Assembly (NCBI RefSeq): GCF_023702675.1
Contig: NZ_CP098478.1
Coordinates: 3,658,001-3,722,000, forward strand
Direction: 5' to 3'
DNA: 64,000 nucleotides
DNA from: Acinetobacter sp. C26M
GTDB lineage: Bacteria; Pseudomonadota; Gammaproteobacteria; Pseudomonadales; Moraxellaceae
Shown here: positions 38,269-48,004 of the stretch, piece after piece
Numbering within the stretch: the first letter of the stretch is position 1
How the letters are laid out: the number at the start of each line of letters is the position of its first letter
Made by a program: the position numbers and the translations under genes
Notes under the pieces: model-generated
What the model was told of the DNA's origin: nothing
The model's input: only the letters and a program-made list of their open reading frames with translations
Databases searched by the model: none

Positions 38269-39657
38269 ATGACAACGACAACACATCAAGCGGTACAGCC
38301 TGAATTCCGAATGTTGGTGCTCTTGGTCTCGATTGGCTTTTTTATGCAAGCCTTGGACACCACCATCGTCAACACGGCAATTCCTGCCATGGCAGTACAA
38401 CTCAATGAAAATCCCCTGCAAATGCATGGTGTCATTGTAGCCTATGTGCTGTCGGTTGCAGCATGTATCCCTTTAAGTGGTTGGTTGGCTGATCGCTTCG
38501 GTATTCGTAATATCTATCTGAGTTCCATGGTGATTTTCAGCTTGGCCTCGCTTGGCTGTGGCTTATCACAAAACCTAGAACAATTATTATTTTTCCGCGT
38601 CATTCAAGGCATCGGTGGTGCTTTGCTGATGCCCGTAGGGCGTTTGGCTTTATTAAAACTGATCCCACGCTCCCAATTTCTGTCTGCCATGAGTCTGATG
38701 AGCCTTGCAGGTTTGATTGGTCCATTAATGGGACCGACCTTGGGTGGTTGGCTAGTTGAAGTGACAACCTGGCACTGGATTTTTTTGATTAATCTGCCAA
38801 TGGGTCTACTCGGCATGATCATGACTTTTAAAGTCATGCCGAACCAGAAAGAGCCAACAGTCAAATCCTTCGATTTAAGCGGTTTTATCCTGTTAATGGT
38901 CGCAATGGTTGGTCTGTCTTTAGGGATTGAAAATATTGCTTCATCTCAATATTCCAGCCTGATCAGTATTGGTCTACTCATTGCAGGATTGTTTGCAGCA
39001 ATAGGCTATGCCTACCATGCGCATACGCATCAAAATGCGCTCTTTCATGGTCGCCTATTTCGCTACAAAATTTTCTCGATTGGCGTATTGGGCAATTTCT
39101 TTGCCCGTCTCGGCAGTAATGCGATTCCGTTCATCTTGCCATTGATGTTACAAGTGGCTTTTGGTTTCGAGCCGTTCATTACTGGCTTAATGATGATTCC
39201 AATGGTATTAGGCTCATTATTTTCCAAACCGATTATTCGCCCTTTGATTCAACGGGTCGGCTATCGTCGTTTTCTACTGACCAATACCGTCTTGGTTGGT
39301 TTGTGCATCGCCAGTTTTTCATTGATGACAGCCGCGATACCGCTTTGGTTGAAAGTGCTACACCTGTTTATCTTCGGTACACTCAATTCGCTACAATTTG
39401 TCGGCATGAATACCCTGACCCTGAAAGACTTAGCACAACAAGATGCCAGCAGTGGCAATAGCTTCTTATCCATGATTATGATGCTTTCAATGAGTATCGG
39501 GGTAGCGTTGGCAGGGACACTGATTAATGTGTTTGGGCAACACCTCTCAAGTGCATCACTAAGTACGGCATTCCATGCCACCTTGATCACACTTGGCTGT
39601 ATTAACATCATTACCGCACTGGTATTTTGGCAAATCCCCAAAGAAACTACAGATTAA
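38269..39657 (+). CDS. MFS transporter, DHA2 drug:proton antiporter type
   Basis: A 462-residue permease with about 14 hydrophobic helices. The motif after helix 1 (MQALDTTIVNTAIPAM) is the DHA2 motif D1, and motif A is GWLADRFGIRN; motif C-like glycines (GLIGPLMGPTLGGW) point to an exporter. It resembles E. coli MdtD in length and sequence style. The drug or metabolite is unknown. It is divergent from the Pho-box lipoprotein gene. The next gene starts 50 bp downstream. Confidence 0.85.
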   Translation: MTTTTHQAVQPEFRMLVLLVSIGFFMQALDTTIVNTAIPAMAVQLNENPLQMHGVIVAYVLSVAACIPLSGWLADRFGIRNIYLSSMVIFSLASLGCGLSQNLEQLLFFRVIQGIGGALLMPVGRLALLKLIPRSQFLSAMSLMSLAGLIGPLMGPTLGGWLVEVTTWHWIFLINLPMGLLGMIMTFKVMPNQKEPTVKSFDLSGFILLMVAMVGLSLGIENIASSQYSSLISIGLLIAGLFAAIGYAYHAHTHQNALFHGRLFRYKIFSIGVLGNFFARLGSNAIPFILPLMLQVAFGFEPFITGLMMIPMVLGSLFSKPIIRPLIQRVGYRRFLLTNTVLVGLCIASFSLMTAAIPLWLKVLHLFIFGTLNSLQFVGMNTLTLKDLAQQDASSGNSFLSMIMMLSMSIGVALAGTLINVFGQHLSSASLSTAFHATLITLGCINIITALVFWQIPKETTD

Positions 39658-39706
39658 AGCGAAGAACCTAGAATTCGAGCCAATAAACAGAATAAGGAAA
39701 AGTAAA

Positions 39707-40675
39707 ATGATCGTTCCCCAACATTGGGCAGAGGCCAAAACAAAAACCAAGATTGCAGGGCGACAATACACCATTAAACGCTTTGGTTGGTCAGATCAAA
39801 ACCTTGCAGCAGCGCAATCGCATGCCGAGCAACGTGTAGCCGAAGCAATTGAAAGGATTAAGGCTGGTGAAAATATCCGAAGAATCGACCATAAAATTCC
39901 CTACAATGGTGCCGAAGGTGTACCAATCAGAGAACAGATTATTGCTCAGCATGATGATGTCATTATCACGCGAAACTCCTACGGCGCATTATGCTTAAAT
40001 ACCCCAGATGTGTTATTTGCAGATATCGATTTCGAATACGTACCTCGCTTTAGACTATATCTGTTGGCTTTTTCATTATTAATGCTGCTCGCGAGTATTG
40101 GGGCTGTTTACTTTGGTTCATGGATGATCTTGGGAATTGGATTGATTGTTTCCCTTATCTTGACAGGGCTAGTTGGCAAAGGGCTGTTCTATTTACAAAG
40201 CAAGTTGTTTGGAACTCCTGAACAGCGTGCATTGTCATCGATTCAGGATTTCTCTCAACAGCATCCCACATGGCATTTACGTGTTTATCTCACGCCAAAA
40301 GGTTATCGTGTGTTGGTAATGCATCAGATCTTTGAACCTAAAAGTAATGAAGCTCAATTATTATTTAACGCCATTCATGCAGATCCCAACTACGTCAGAA
40401 TGTGTAAAAACCAGAATTGCTTCCGAGCCAGAATCAGCCCAAAACCTTGGCGAATTGGTGTGAATCGCTTAGCACTCGGGGTCTGGCCCGTCAGCGAAGC
40501 ACGTTTAGTGATACGTGAAAACTGGGTTCGAGACTATCAGAAACAAGCTGAGAACTATGCATCATGCAAATTTGTGGCACAATTAGGCAGTCAGGTCACC
40601 CACATGAAGGCGAAGCGAGTACAATCTCTACATGACCAATACTGTAAATCTGACACTCGCTTAGACATCGCATAA
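39707..40675 (+). CDS. Unknown protein with a two-helix membrane hairpin
   Basis: A 322-residue protein I do not recognise. The start is ATG 39707 (TAAGGA before it); the frame is open further upstream but overlaps the MFS gene. A charged N-terminal domain ends in LFADIDFE (about 102-109), immediately followed by two hydrophobic helices (about 115-165), then a soluble C-terminal domain with HLRVYLTPKGYRVLVMH, a Cys/Arg-rich NCFRARISPKPWRI and a basic tail. Short spacing on both sides suggests co-transcription with the GH25 gene. The D-x-D plus T-x-x-G-Y-R order faintly recalls nucleotidyl-transferring folds such as primase-like domains; that is speculation. Confidence 0.7.
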   Translation: MIVPQHWAEAKTKTKIAGRQYTIKRFGWSDQNLAAAQSHAEQRVAEAIERIKAGENIRRIDHKIPYNGAEGVPIREQIIAQHDDVIITRNSYGALCLNTPDVLFADIDFEYVPRFRLYLLAFSLLMLLASIGAVYFGSWMILGIGLIVSLILTGLVGKGLFYLQSKLFGTPEQRALSSIQDFSQQHPTWHLRVYLTPKGYRVLVMHQIFEPKSNEAQLLFNAIHADPNYVRMCKNQNCFRARISPKPWRIGVNRLALGVWPVSEARLVIRENWVRDYQKQAENYASCKFVAQLGSQVTHMKAKRVQSLHDQYCKSDTRLDIA

Positions 40676-40685
40676 TACAAATGAT

Positions 40686-41447
40686 ATGGCAAAAAAATCG
40701 ATAAAATTTCCACGCACTCAACATTACCCGACTTATGCCAGTATCGGTTTAGCCGTTATGTTGGGTGTGGTCAGTTACTTTGGTTTGTTCTATCAGCAAA
40801 AGGCCTCGGCACAAGATTATTCCATCCGTGGCTTTGATGTGTCTCATCATCAAGGTGAGATTAACTGGAACAAAATCTCGCCGATGCAATATCAATTCGT
40901 TTATTTAAAAGCCACGGAAGGCGGTGATTTTAGAGATCGTAACTTTCAGAAAAACTGGCTCAAAGCACGTGAACGTGGCCTGCATGTGGGTGCTTATCAT
41001 TTTTATCGGCTGTGTCGTGATGGCGCCATACAAGCTGAAAATTTTATTGCGACCGTTCCGAAAAAAGCCGATGCCCTACCACCTGTGATCGATTTGGAAT
41101 ATGACAGTAACTGCATCAACACCTATACCAAAGAGCAGCTACTCAAAGAAATTCAGGTCATGCATGACCAACTGCAACAACATTATGGTAAACAGCCGAT
41201 TTTTTATATTTCCAAAAGCTTTTACCACATTGTTTTGATGGGAAACTTTAATCAGACCCCACTTTGGGTTCGTGATTATGAAGGTAAACCTGAACTCAAA
41301 GATGGTCGACAATGGCTGTTTTGGCAGCATAGCAGCCAAGGCAAAATCGATGGCATTCCTAAAACCGTGGATTTAAATGTTTATGCCGAATCCCCAAAAC
41401 AATGGCGGATTTTTCTGAAAACACAAGGCATTGAAGATGCCAAATGA
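40686..41447 (+). CDS. GH25-family N-acetylmuramidase (lysozyme)
   Basis: A 253-residue membrane-anchored or secreted peptidoglycan hydrolase. An N-terminal hydrophobic helix (about 18-37) is followed by the GH25 barrel: [30 protein letters not shown] and the catalytic VIDLEYD, with a final YVNVY-like VDLNVYAES. It cleaves the MurNAc-GlcNAc bond. Its last codons overlap the dinB start by 11 bp, so the genes are co-transcribed. Confidence 0.88.
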   Translation: MAKKSIKFPRTQHYPTYASIGLAVMLGVVSYFGLFYQQKASAQDYSIRGFDVSHHQGEINWNKISPMQYQFVYLKATEGGDFRDRNFQKNWLKARERGLHVGAYHFYRLCRDGAIQAENFIATVPKKADALPPVIDLEYDSNCINTYTKEQLLKEIQVMHDQLQQHYGKQPIFYISKSFYHIVLMGNFNQTPLWVRDYEGKPELKDGRQWLFWQHSSQGKIDGIPKTVDLNVYAESPKQWRIFLKTQGIEDAK

Positions 41448-42504
41448 GCTACGCAAAATCATCCATATTGATATGGATGCCTTTTATGCCTCAGTTGAGC
41501 TCAAAGATCGCCCAGATCTGAAAGATTTACCTGTGGTGATTTCCTCACATCATCCAAGAGCCGTCATTGCCGCAGCGTCTTATCCTGCCCGTGTCTTTGG
41601 ACTCCGTTCTGCCATGTCGATGGGACAAGCCAAAAAACTCTGCCCGCAAGTCATCGTGATCGAACCGAATTTTGAAAAATATCGCGAAGTTTCTGCTCAA
41701 ATTCATCAGATTTTTCAGCAATACACATCCTTAATTGAACCGCTTTCTTTAGATGAAGCCTATTTGGATGTGACTGAAAACTTAAAAAATATTGCCAGTG
41801 CCACGGAAGTCGCTACACAGATCCGTGCTGATATTTTTGCAGTCACAGGACTGACCGCCTCTGCGGGCGTGGCACCAAATAAGTTTTTGGCAAAAATTGC
41901 CTCGGATTGGAATAAACCCAATGGCTTATTTGTGATTAAACCCAATCAGGTGCTACGTTTTATTCAAGATTTAGCCTTGAATAAAATTCCTGGGGTGGGG
42001 AAAGTCACCCAAGAACGACTGCAACAACTGAATTTACATACCTTGGGCGATCTGCAAAAAATCGACGAAAATGTGCTGATTCATCATTTTGGAAAGTACG
42101 GCAAACAACTGTATTTATATGCACAAGGCATTGATCATCGACCAGTCAAAGCGGAGCGGGAACGTCAGCAGATTTCTAAGGAAATTACTTTTGACGATGA
42201 TTACACTCTTGCTCAATGCAGCCATGCATGGCAGCCATTGACTGAACAAGTCTGGCGCAGCCTGAATAAAAAGCAGCTGACTGCCCGTGGTGTAACCGTC
42301 AAACTCAAGCTTAAAAATTTCCAAGTCTTACAGCACAGTAAAAGCTTTAAACAGCCACTGCAATCGCAACAAGACTTGGGACAAGTGCTATTACAACTGC
42401 TCGATGAAATGCATATCGACCCAGAATTTCAATTTCGTCTGGTTGGGGTAGGTGTTTATCAATTACAACCGCTACAGGAAGAATCACAACTTTCTTTATG
42501 GTGA
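41437..42504 (+). CDS. dinB: DNA polymerase IV
   Basis: A 355-residue Y-family translesion polymerase. Catalytic residues are visible in [11 protein letters not shown] and [10 protein letters not shown]; the thumb has the helix-hairpin-helix KIPGVGKVT, and the little-finger domain is C-terminal (about 240-345). ATG 41437 has ACAAGG upstream and is preferred over the TTG at 41431. A beta-clamp motif appears to end the protein (QLSLW). No LexA box was seen, consistent with the absence of a classical LexA in Acinetobacter. Confidence 0.93.
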   Translation: MPNELRKIIHIDMDAFYASVELKDRPDLKDLPVVISSHHPRAVIAAASYPARVFGLRSAMSMGQAKKLCPQVIVIEPNFEKYREVSAQIHQIFQQYTSLIEPLSLDEAYLDVTENLKNIASATEVATQIRADIFAVTGLTASAGVAPNKFLAKIASDWNKPNGLFVIKPNQVLRFIQDLALNKIPGVGKVTQERLQQLNLHTLGDLQKIDENVLIHHFGKYGKQLYLYAQGIDHRPVKAERERQQISKEITFDDDYTLAQCSHAWQPLTEQVWRSLNKKQLTARGVTVKLKLKNFQVLQHSKSFKQPLQSQQDLGQVLLQLLDEMHIDPEFQFRLVGVGVYQLQPLQEESQLSLW

Positions 42505-42807
42505 TGCGGTTTTTTTGTACAACCATACAATACTGACTGAAATTTATGTTTGCTTTTTATCCAATTTTCAGTACTCTAAACAGCGCAATAACATTATCCG
42601 TGTGACTTGCTTTGCTAAAGAAATCCTCACTTTTAGCATCTGCTCCTGTGGTTGGCGTGACGATCAAATCCGAATATTACAGGGCACTTCAAGTGTTCTT
42701 TATCAAGCCCCCTTCCCTATAAATATCTCAATTTAATCCTGCTCTCCTTGGCTACTTCAGTTAAACTCAGTTCATAAAACTAGAATATTTACGATTACGA
42801 TTCGCTT
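42505..42807. other. Intergenic region upstream of creB
   Basis: 303 bp. The long open frame crossing it begins inside dinB in another frame and shows no protein features. No hairpin or known RNA is visible. The creBC promoter is expected here. Confidence 0.4.
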
Positions 42808-43527
42808 ATGAAGCAAAAACAAATTCTCTGTGTCGAAGATGAAGCTGCCATTGTCCTGCCGCTACGTTATGCGCTTGAGCGTGAAGGCTGGTCAGTCAGT
42901 TGGGCCAATACAGGCACACAGGCACTGCAATTACTGACGCAACAATCCTTTGATTTTATTATTTTAGATGTCGGACTCCCTGATCTGAATGGTTTCGAAG
43001 TCTGCAAACAATTACGCCAGAAAGACCAAACTCCTTTGCTATTTTTAACAGCACGTGATGATGAAATTGATCGAGTGGTCGGTCTAGAAATTGGTGCAGA
43101 TGATTATTGCAGTAAACCGTTTAGTGCTCGTGAGATTGTGGCGAGAATTAAAGCGATTTGGCGCAGGATGGAAGTTCAGGCTCAGCCTGTTACAACATCT
43201 GTACCAACACCAGAAACTGAAGTCATTTTGCAATCAGCAATCTGGTCATGTAACCCACAGTCCTTGCAAATTAATTATCATCAGCAGGCACTACAACTGA
43301 CTCGCTATGAATACCGCTTGTTATTTTTATTGATTCAACATCCAGAACAGGTATTTAGCCGTCAACAATTGATGGATCATATTTGGGAACATCCTGAACA
43401 TAGCTTAGAACGTACCGTCGACACCCATATCAAAAGTTTAAGGCAAAAGCTCAAACAGATTACTCCACATGATGATCCGATTCGAACCCATCGTGGCTTT
43501 GGCTATAGTTTGATGAAGTTGGGCTAA
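42808..43527 (+). CDS. creB: Response regulator CreB (OmpR family)
   Basis: A 239-residue regulator with receiver domain (about 1-118; D54 as probable phospho-acceptor in IILDVGLPD; Lys in SKPFSA) and winged-helix DNA-binding domain (about 145-237; LTRYEYRLL...RTVDTHIKSLRQKL). The neighbours creC and creD make the identity secure. CreB activates genes carrying TTCAC-N6-TTCAC tags; one perfect tag precedes creD. In Pseudomonas and Aeromonas relatives (BlrA) this system affects beta-lactamase expression and envelope stress. Confidence 0.88.
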   Translation: MKQKQILCVEDEAAIVLPLRYALEREGWSVSWANTGTQALQLLTQQSFDFIILDVGLPDLNGFEVCKQLRQKDQTPLLFLTARDDEIDRVVGLEIGADDYCSKPFSAREIVARIKAIWRRMEVQAQPVTTSVPTPETEVILQSAIWSCNPQSLQINYHQQALQLTRYEYRLLFLLIQHPEQVFSRQQLMDHIWEHPEHSLERTVDTHIKSLRQKLKQITPHDDPIRTHRGFGYSLMKLG

Positions 43528-43530
43528 AGC

Positions 43531-44997
43531 ATGTCAATCTTTGTCCGTATCTGGTTTTTCTTTAGCTTGGTGGTGGTACTGAGTCTAGGTTTTATCGCTT
43601 ATACCCTAACCCAGCAAGTGAAACCCAATGTACGACAAGTGGTTGAAGATACCCTCGCTGAAAATGCCAATATCATTGCCCAACTGATTGCGGAAGATGT
43701 CTATCACCATCAGGTGGATACGCCCGAATTTGATCAAAAAATTCAGGCAGCTTTATCTCGTCAACTGAATGCTACCATTTGGCAGCATCGCAAAGAACAG
43801 ATTAACCAACAACTGTACATAACTGATCCCAAAGGCATCGTGATTTACGACTCGGAAGGCGAAGCTGTTGGGCAAGACTATTCGAAATGGAATGATGTCT
43901 ACTTAACACTACGCGGCAAATACGGCGCACGTTCAACGGCAACCAATCCCTATGATCGCAATAGCAGTGTCATGCATATTGCAGCTCCGATTATTTACCA
44001 ACAGCAATTGCTCGGTGTGGTCAGTATTGGTAAACCCAATCAGTCGGTACAACCTTATATCGAGCGCGCTGAACAGCAACTAATTTATCAAGCCCTCTGG
44101 ATTGCAGCGCTCAGCTTATTATTGGCGAGCATGGTAGCGTATTGGCTAAGACATAGTATTGATCGCGTCCGACGCTATGCACAGGCATTGGCACCCGTGA
44201 ATCAGGCACCTTTCTTTTATTCAGCTAAAGAACTCAATCAAGTGACTCAAGCACTGAGCGAAATGCGGGAAAAACTGGAAGATCGTGGCTATGTGGAGAA
44301 CTATGTCAATACATTGACCCATGAACTCAAGAGCCCCCTCACTGCGATTCAAGCCAGCGCTGAATTACTTCAAGATGATTTACCACTGGCGGATCAGCAA
44401 CAGTTTGCCCATCATATTATGCAGCAAAGTCAGCGTTTGCAGTCCTTGATTGAACGAATGTTGTTACTAACGCGCCTCGAAAAAAATCAGCATGTTTTAG
44501 AGTTTCAAGACTTAGACCTAAACGAGCTCATTCAACAATGCTTTCAGCAACAGCATACTGCTTTGCAACTGAAACAGATCCAAATACAACTTGATCTGCC
44601 CCAATACTGTTCGATCCATGCCGATCCCTTTTGGCTAAAACAAGCACTGAATAATCTGTTAGATAACGCCAGAGATTTCTGTCCTCCACAAGGGAAAATC
44701 GCAGTTCAAGTTCAACAAGACCTAACACATCAAAGCATCACCTTGCTGTTTTTTAATGAAGGCGATGCGATTCCTGAATATGCCTTAACCCGTGTATTTG
44801 AGACCTACTTTTCTCTACCGCGTCCGCATAATCAGCAACGCAGTACTGGCATTGGGCTGAGTATCGTCCAACAGATTATTCAGCAACACCACAGTCAGAT
44901 TAGCATCCAAAATATTGAAGCGAATCGCCTCGGCTTCTTAGCAACACATCAATCTGGTGTGCTCTTGACCCTCACACTTCACACAAACTTCACTTAA
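43531..44997 (+). CDS. creC: Sensor kinase CreC
   Basis: A 488-residue kinase. A first membrane helix (about 8-28), a periplasmic CreC-type sensor (about 30-185), a second helix (about 188-210), then HAMP-like linker, H-box LTHELKSPLTAI (near 266) and the HATPase N box (NNLLDNARDF) and G2 (GIGLSI). It begins 3 bp after creB. Its final codons contain the CreB binding tag that serves creD. Confidence 0.88.
   Translation: MSIFVRIWFFFSLVVVLSLGFIAYTLTQQVKPNVRQVVEDTLAENANIIAQLIAEDVYHHQVDTPEFDQKIQAALSRQLNATIWQHRKEQINQQLYITDPKGIVIYDSEGEAVGQDYSKWNDVYLTLRGKYGARSTATNPYDRNSSVMHIAAPIIYQQQLLGVVSIGKPNQSVQPYIERAEQQLIYQALWIAALSLLLASMVAYWLRHSIDRVRRYAQALAPVNQAPFFYSAKELNQVTQALSEMREKLEDRGYVENYVNTLTHELKSPLTAIQASAELLQDDLPLADQQQFAHHIMQQSQRLQSLIERMLLLTRLEKNQHVLEFQDLDLNELIQQCFQQQHTALQLKQIQIQLDLPQYCSIHADPFWLKQALNNLLDNARDFCPPQGKIAVQVQQDLTHQSITLLFFNEGDAIPEYALTRVFETYFSLPRPHNQQRSTGIGLSIVQQIIQQHHSQISIQNIEANRLGFLATHQSGVLLTLTLHTNFT
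44978..44993 (+). promoter_or_regulatory. CreB binding tag upstream of creD
   Basis: TTCAC-ACAAAC-TTCAC, a perfect match to the cre/blr tag TTCAC-N6-TTCAC, placed 62 bp before the creD start and overlapping the last codons of creC. It implies that creD has its own CreB-activated promoter. Confidence 0.85.
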
Positions 44998-45054
44998 GCT
45001 TCAAGCCGAACTCATTCGAAGCACATATCGCATATAGATACTGGTCATATCCTA

Positions 45055-46467
45055 ATGACCATGGAATTTCATATGCGTCGCAATTTTATCAATCTTAAAA
45101 TCGGAGCCATTCTGTTCCTGATTTTGATTTTTTATATTGGTTTGTTTTTTATTTCGAGCTTGGTCTCAGAACGCCAAAGCTATCAACAACAAGTTATTCG
45201 CGACATTGCCAATGAACAAATTCGTCCACAGCAAATTGTTGCACCCTATTTAAAACTACCCTATCAAGTGCAAACCACCTGTACCGATGAACAAAAGAAA
45301 AGCTATACCTGTACGCAAACCCTGTTCGTTGCTATCGGAGCTGAATCGACCGACTGGAATGCACAATTTAAGGTTTCGGACAGTACTTATAGACGCAATA
45401 TTTATAAAGCGATCAGCTATCAAAACTTGATGTCAGGCAAAGGTACATTCAAGGCCATCGATAACGAAACAAAACGTGATTATTTGTGGGAACAAGCTGA
45501 AATTATTTTCCCAATCCAAGATGCGCGTGGGCTGAATGCCAAACCTGTATTCAATATTGATGGCCAAGTCTATAAGTTCGACTTTTCAGAACAAAGCCAA
45601 GGACAACGCGGTTTTGACCTGATGCACCTGACAGCGAAGCAGTACCCTGAACTGGTGCAAAAGTTCCAGCAGGGTTTTAAGTTTGGCCTGCAATTCGAGC
45701 TTGAAGGACTCAGTGAATTCAGCTTCATTCCGACCAGTTATGAAATGACCTATCAAGCCACAGGTAACTGGGGCGATGTTAAATATGATGGGCAAAGCCT
45801 ACCCTTTAAAAAATCCAGTGAAAAACGCCAATTCCAAGCGGACTGGAAAAATATCGCACTGGGTAAACGTAATTTAGAAAATGTGTCACTGTGCGAAAAT
45901 AGCCAATGCTTTTATAAAACTTTAAATGCTCAAGATCCACTACCAACCGCATCGGTAGAAACATACGATTCAGGCACGCCAGCAACTATCTCTGGCATTT
46001 CGACTCAATTCCTAGAGCCTGTCAATATCTATACCCAAACCGATCGTGCCATTAAATACGGTGTGATGGTGATCATCATTACCTTTGGTTGCTTCTTTCT
46101 GTTTGAGGTTTTAAAACAACTCAAAATCCACCCTGTGCAATATGCACTGGTTGCCATGGCGCAAGGGGTTTTCTTTGTTCTGCTACTTTCGATCAGTGAA
46201 TATTACGCCTTTTCAATCGCCTATCTAGCAGCAGCAATCGCTTGTATTAGTCTCATCACATGGTATTTATATTTTGTGGTCAAAGGGATTAAACCTGCGC
46301 TGCTATTCGGGATTTTGCTCGGTGTGCTCTACGGCATGATGTATCTATTACTGCAATCCAGTGGTAAGACCTTCTTATTTGGCTCCATCCTGTCCTTCAT
46401 CCTGATTGCCTGCGTCATGTTCATCACCCGTCATGTCAACTGGTACCAATCCGAACAACAAAGCTAA
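45055..46467 (+). CDS. creD: Inner-membrane protein CreD
   Basis: A 470-residue protein with an N-terminal membrane helix (about 15-36), a large periplasmic domain (about 40-335) and five or six C-terminal helices (about 340-462). The conserved beginning of the TM block (KYGVMVIIITFGCFFLFE) and YYAFSIAYLAAA match CreD/Cet. CreD is the main output gene of CreBC and is linked to envelope integrity and colicin or beta-lactam response. Met codons 3 and 7 are alternative starts. Confidence 0.88.
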   Translation: MTMEFHMRRNFINLKIGAILFLILIFYIGLFFISSLVSERQSYQQQVIRDIANEQIRPQQIVAPYLKLPYQVQTTCTDEQKKSYTCTQTLFVAIGAESTDWNAQFKVSDSTYRRNIYKAISYQNLMSGKGTFKAIDNETKRDYLWEQAEIIFPIQDARGLNAKPVFNIDGQVYKFDFSEQSQGQRGFDLMHLTAKQYPELVQKFQQGFKFGLQFELEGLSEFSFIPTSYEMTYQATGNWGDVKYDGQSLPFKKSSEKRQFQADWKNIALGKRNLENVSLCENSQCFYKTLNAQDPLPTASVETYDSGTPATISGISTQFLEPVNIYTQTDRAIKYGVMVIIITFGCFFLFEVLKQLKIHPVQYALVAMAQGVFFVLLLSISEYYAFSIAYLAAAIACISLITWYLYFVVKGIKPALLFGILLGVLYGMMYLLLQSSGKTFLFGSILSFILIACVMFITRHVNWYQSEQQS

Positions 46468-46482
46468 TAAAAATATATCGGG

Positions 46483-46507
46483 GCGAAGTAATGTCTTCGC
46501 TTCTTTC
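46483..46507 (+). terminator. Weak intrinsic terminator after creD
   Basis: GCGAAG-TAATGT-CTTCGC hairpin followed by TTCTTTC, 16 bp after the creD stop. Confidence 0.5.
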
Positions 46508-46531
46508 ACTGCATTGATAAGGAATAACACC

Positions 46532-46735
46532 ATGTACCAAACAACTTATTTAGCGTTAAAGCAACTTAAACAGCTATGTCCCTTACATAGCTCGATTGCA
46601 AGCTGTCTGAATCAATTACGGCAAGCCAAAATCCAATTTCTGAATCTGGGGAATATTATTATTTGCCCACAACAACGCTGTATTTTGGTTTTCAAACATC
46701 GTAACTTAATGGAAATAGAAAGTTTTTTAGCCTGA
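46532..46735 (+). CDS. Small hypothetical protein
   Basis: A 67-residue frame with ATG 46532 and AAGGAATA about 9 bp upstream. The peptide has an N-terminal helix rich in Leu and Gln and a strand-like NIIICPQQRCILVFKHRN segment, with four Cys in total. No homolog is recognised. Placement between the creD terminator and ridA is compatible with a real small gene; evidence is limited to the ribosome site. Confidence 0.45.
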   Translation: MYQTTYLALKQLKQLCPLHSSIASCLNQLRQAKIQFLNLGNIIICPQQRCILVFKHRNLMEIESFLA

Positions 46736-46809
46736 TTTATAGAAAATTACATTGCAGCTGAATAGCATCAAGTACAATCCCCACTATACTTTTCGATTTG
46801 GGAATCACT

Positions 46810-47163
46810 ATGTCTGTGCAACGCCTTCATGTCACATCACGTTATTGCGAAGTTGCAATTTCAGGAAATCTTGTTCATCTAGCAGGCCAATTGGCTGATG
46901 ATACCAGCGTTGATGTAACCGCACAGACACAGCAAACATTGGATAATATTGATCGTTTATTGGCAGAAGCAGGCACAGATAAAACCCATATTTTATCTGT
47001 GCTGATCTTTTTAAAAGACATTGAAAAAGATTATGCAGCGATGAATGCAGTATGGGATGCATGGATTGCTGAGGGGCATCCCCCAGCACGTACCTGCGTC
47101 GAATCTAAACTCTATGCACCTGATGTACTGGTTGAAATGACCGTGACTGCTGTTCTGCCTTAA
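46810..47163 (+). CDS. RidA-family (YjgF) protein
   Basis: A 117-residue trimeric enamine/imine deaminase family protein. Motifs: VHLAGQLADD, TQQTLDNIDRLL, and the C-terminal PARTCVESKLYAPDVLVEM with the substrate-binding Arg. It resembles the RidA subfamilies that lack the full RidA signature, so it may be a Rid-like paralog. ATG 46810 is preferred over the TTG at 46798. It converges with the DUF2726 gene with a 4-bp overlap of stops. Confidence 0.85.
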   Translation: MSVQRLHVTSRYCEVAISGNLVHLAGQLADDTSVDVTAQTQQTLDNIDRLLAEAGTDKTHILSVLIFLKDIEKDYAAMNAVWDAWIAEGHPPARTCVESKLYAPDVLVEMTVTAVLP

Positions 47164-47699
47164 TAAGATTTCACTGCAAAATCGTTATATTTCAGCATGC
47201 GATCTGCTTTAGGCATCGACATTGAGCTTGTGGTTGAAGCTGCTACAGGTGCAGCTTCAAACAGATCAGGCACTAGATCCTCTCTGAGTTCCTGTTCAGT
47301 TGGAATGCTGCTATAACGCAACACGCGATAGCCTGCCAATTCAAGCAAACTGTCTTGATAGTGCTTTTGATGCAGACGATTGACATAGGATTCATCTGCA
47401 ATCTCAATAATTGCAAGCACTTGATGCTGTTGGTCTAAAACGACAAAATCCGCAACCAAACCTTGATATTTACGACGTGTATGCGCAAATTTAGTGGTCA
47501 GTAAGGCATCAAAAGAAACATGTGCCAACACGGTATGACGTGGTAAAACAGCTTGTAAGCGCATCAAGGTAATTTGTTCTGCGATATTCAAAATACCACG
47601 GCGTTTTAACGGACTATCCTGACGCCTATTTTGTTGTAGGCGGCGAAGTGCAAGTGCTGTGATCAACAGCAACCCAACTGTTGTTATAAAATAATACAT
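47160..47699 (-). CDS. Membrane-anchored DUF2726 protein
   Basis: A 179-residue protein with one N-terminal membrane helix (about 2-18), a basic stretch, and the DUF2726 fold (about 40-140; LLTTKFAHTRRKYQGLVADFVVLD, ILAIIEIADESY), which is restriction-endonuclease-like in shape with conserved D and E. The role is unknown. AAGGGA precedes the ATG. Confidence 0.8.
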   Translation of the reverse strand: MYYFITTVGLLLITALALRRLQQNRRQDSPLKRRGILNIAEQITLMRLQAVLPRHTVLAHVSFDALLTTKFAHTRRKYQGLVADFVVLDQQHQVLAIIEIADESYVNRLHQKHYQDSLLELAGYRVLRYSSIPTEQELREDLVPDLFEAAPVAASTTSSMSMPKADRMLKYNDFAVKSY

Positions 47700-47965
47700 T
47701 TCTAACTAATCCCTTTAGATTTTTTATAATCATTTTGGCTTTATGCCAATTTTTTTAATCAAGAACATCGATAGCAAAGTCATTTTGCAGTGCAAACTTA
47801 AGTTTTTTAATCGTGTTTTCCTAGACGACCAAAGTCGTAATAGCCCTCTGCACTTTATTTATAATCATTCACAATCCAAGATTCAAGTCGTTATTGTCAG
47901 TTTATGTTTCTATAGACGATAGTTTTGCGATCAAATTGTGATCACATGACAATTTAGGCATAAAA
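47700..47965. other. Intergenic region with hairpins
   Basis: About 270 bp between the DUF2726 start and the ygiQ terminator. It contains TTGGC-TTTAT-GCCAA followed by T7 on the plus strand (about 47734-47757) and a small ACGAC/GTCGT hairpin near 47823-47838. There is no obvious plus-strand gene to terminate, so an unrecognised plus-strand transcript is possible but unproven. Confidence 0.35.
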
Positions 47966-47989
47966 AAAGAAGGCATGAACTCTCATGCC
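47966..47989 (-). terminator. Intrinsic terminator after ygiQ
   Basis: On the minus strand GGCATGA-GAGT-TCATGCC is followed by a T-rich tail (TTCTTTTTTT). It lies 15 bp past the stop at 48005. Confidence 0.85.
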
Positions 47990-48004
47990 CTCTTCAATAC
48001 AAAA

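Noticed and set aside
42452-42736. 94-codon frame overlapping the end of dinB
   Set aside because: Out of frame with dinB, no ribosome site, composition unlike a protein.
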